The notes below the pieces were generated by a model, which saw only the letters and a list, made by a program, of their open reading frames with translations, searched no databases and had not been told where the DNA came from. From NCBI GenBank assembly GCA_009920815.1, contig RFZH01000155.1, forward strand, positions 1 through 5,560: a DNA stretch of 5,560 nt, given 5' to 3'. Shown in pieces: positions 5,090-5,560 of the stretch (position 1 is the first letter of the stretch; each line of letters begins with the position of its first letter). Both the position numbers and the translations under genes were made by a program. The DNA is from Paracoccaceae bacterium (lineage in GTDB: Bacteria; Pseudomonadota; Alphaproteobacteria; Rhodobacterales; Rhodobacteraceae).

Positions 5090-5479
5090 ATGATTTCATT
5101 TGGATATTGTATTGTTTATGTTGAAGATGTCTGCAAATCACTTGATTTTTTTGAAAAATCGTTTGGTCTGCAGCGCCGATTTCTACACCCTTCGGAAAGC
5201 TATGGCGAATTAGAGACCGGACAAACGGTTCTGGCATTTGCTCGGTTTTCGATGGCCGATGATCATTTTCCGGACGGATATGTTCGCGCGAATGGGGCCA
5301 AGCCAGTTGGAATGGAAATTGCGCTTGTCACTACCGATGTGCATGACGCACATGCAACGGCCTTAGGGTTTGGTGCTCTCGAAATTTCAGCACCGCAGCA
5401 AAAGCCATGGGGGCAATTGGTATCTTACATTCGTGCGCCAGATGGTGTGTTAATCGAACTTTGTTCACCTATGACATAA
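5090..5479 (+). CDS. VOC superfamily (glyoxalase/bleomycin-resistance-fold) protein
   Basis: The 129-residue single-chain protein has the two beta-alpha-beta-beta-beta repeats of the vicinal oxygen chelate fold. Repeat one is at 2-51 (FGYCIVYVEDVCKSLDFFEK, then GELETGQTVLAF). Repeat two is at 73-127 (VGMEIALVTTDVHDAHATAL, then PWGQLVSYIRAPDGVLIELCSP). The closing R-APDG-x-x-I-E-L signature is typical. Possible metal ligands are E76 and E123; the N-terminal position often occupied by His is Y6/C7 here, so the metal site may differ from glyoxalase I. The family includes lyases, dioxygenases and antibiotic-binding proteins, and the substrate cannot be assigned. The ATG at 5090 has AAAAGG (5077-5082) 7 bases upstream. 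It is transcribed divergently from the GNAT-deoD operon and is monocistronic as far as the window shows. Confidence 0.88.
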   Translation: MISFGYCIVYVEDVCKSLDFFEKSFGLQRRFLHPSESYGELETGQTVLAFARFSMADDHFPDGYVRANGAKPVGMEIALVTTDVHDAHATALGFGALEISAPQQKPWGQLVSYIRAPDGVLIELCSPMT

Positions 5480-5560
5480 ATATCTATGGCTTAGAAATCT
5501 TTTCCAAGGCTTTGAAATTTGATCCAAACCCAGTCATTTGATGTGTCATTTTGAACAATA
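5480..5560. other. Short window-edge tail, no supported gene
   Basis: No terminator hairpin with a U-run follows the VOC stop codon. Two minus-strand frames are open from the window edge, ending at a TAA (5491-5493) and a TAG (5484-5486). Either could be the last 20-odd residues of a convergent gene, but each is too short to separate from chance. Confidence 0.3.

Noticed and set aside
5484..5560. C-terminal end of a minus-strand gene entering from the right edge.
   Set aside because: Two different frames are open over about 20 codons and both look equally protein-like. That length is expected by chance, so no gene can be supported.

Overview
The window looks like a chromosomal segment from an alphaproteobacterium, most likely a marine Rhodobacterales (Roseobacter-type) bacterium. 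The evidence is the alphaproteobacterial/mitochondrial-style SdhB with a long N-terminal extension, roughly even GC content, and two copies of an intergenic element (GC-rich hairpin followed by an AGGATATTT...ACAGAAAATG tail) that resembles elements I recall from Rhodobacterales intergenic regions. The taxonomic call is inference. No transposase, integrase, CRISPR array, tRNA or rRNA gene was seen.

Layout. (1) 1-1363, plus strand: the 3' part of an unrecognised, probably exported protein gene, then sdhB (succinate dehydrogenase iron-sulfur subunit), closed by a strong intrinsic terminator. (2) 1364-1618: a non-coding stretch with the first copy of the composite repeat, an imperfect hairpin and a symmetric operator-like site ahead of the next gene. 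(3) 1619-2467, plus: a DUF1989 (urea carboxylase-associated / carboxyguanidine deiminase superfamily) protein. (4) 2468-3670, minus: a divergent, PLP-dependent serine hydroxymethyltransferase (SHMT)-like protein, convergent with the DUF1989 gene and with the two stop codons touching. (5) 3671-3815: a spacer with a TGTGCT-N6-AGCACA palindrome and the second repeat copy, in minus orientation. (6) 3816-4973, minus: a two-gene operon of a GNAT acetyltransferase followed by deoD (purine nucleoside phosphorylase). (7) 4974-5089: a divergent promoter region. (8) 5090-5479, plus: a VOC/glyoxalase-fold protein. (9) 5480-5560: a short tail with no supported gene.

Functionally the window is a set of small metabolic units rather than one pathway: TCA cycle/respiration (sdhB), purine salvage (deoD), and several enzymes of unknown substrate (DUF1989, SHMT-like, GNAT, VOC). 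I did not find a clear new multi-gene system. The items most worth a second look are the SHMT-like protein, which keeps the PLP-binding residues but lacks the catalytic Glu/Tyr/His positions of true SHMT and ends without the usual Arg-containing C-terminal block; its stop-to-stop junction with a stand-alone DUF1989 gene; and the composite hairpin-plus-tail repeat present twice behind gene ends.
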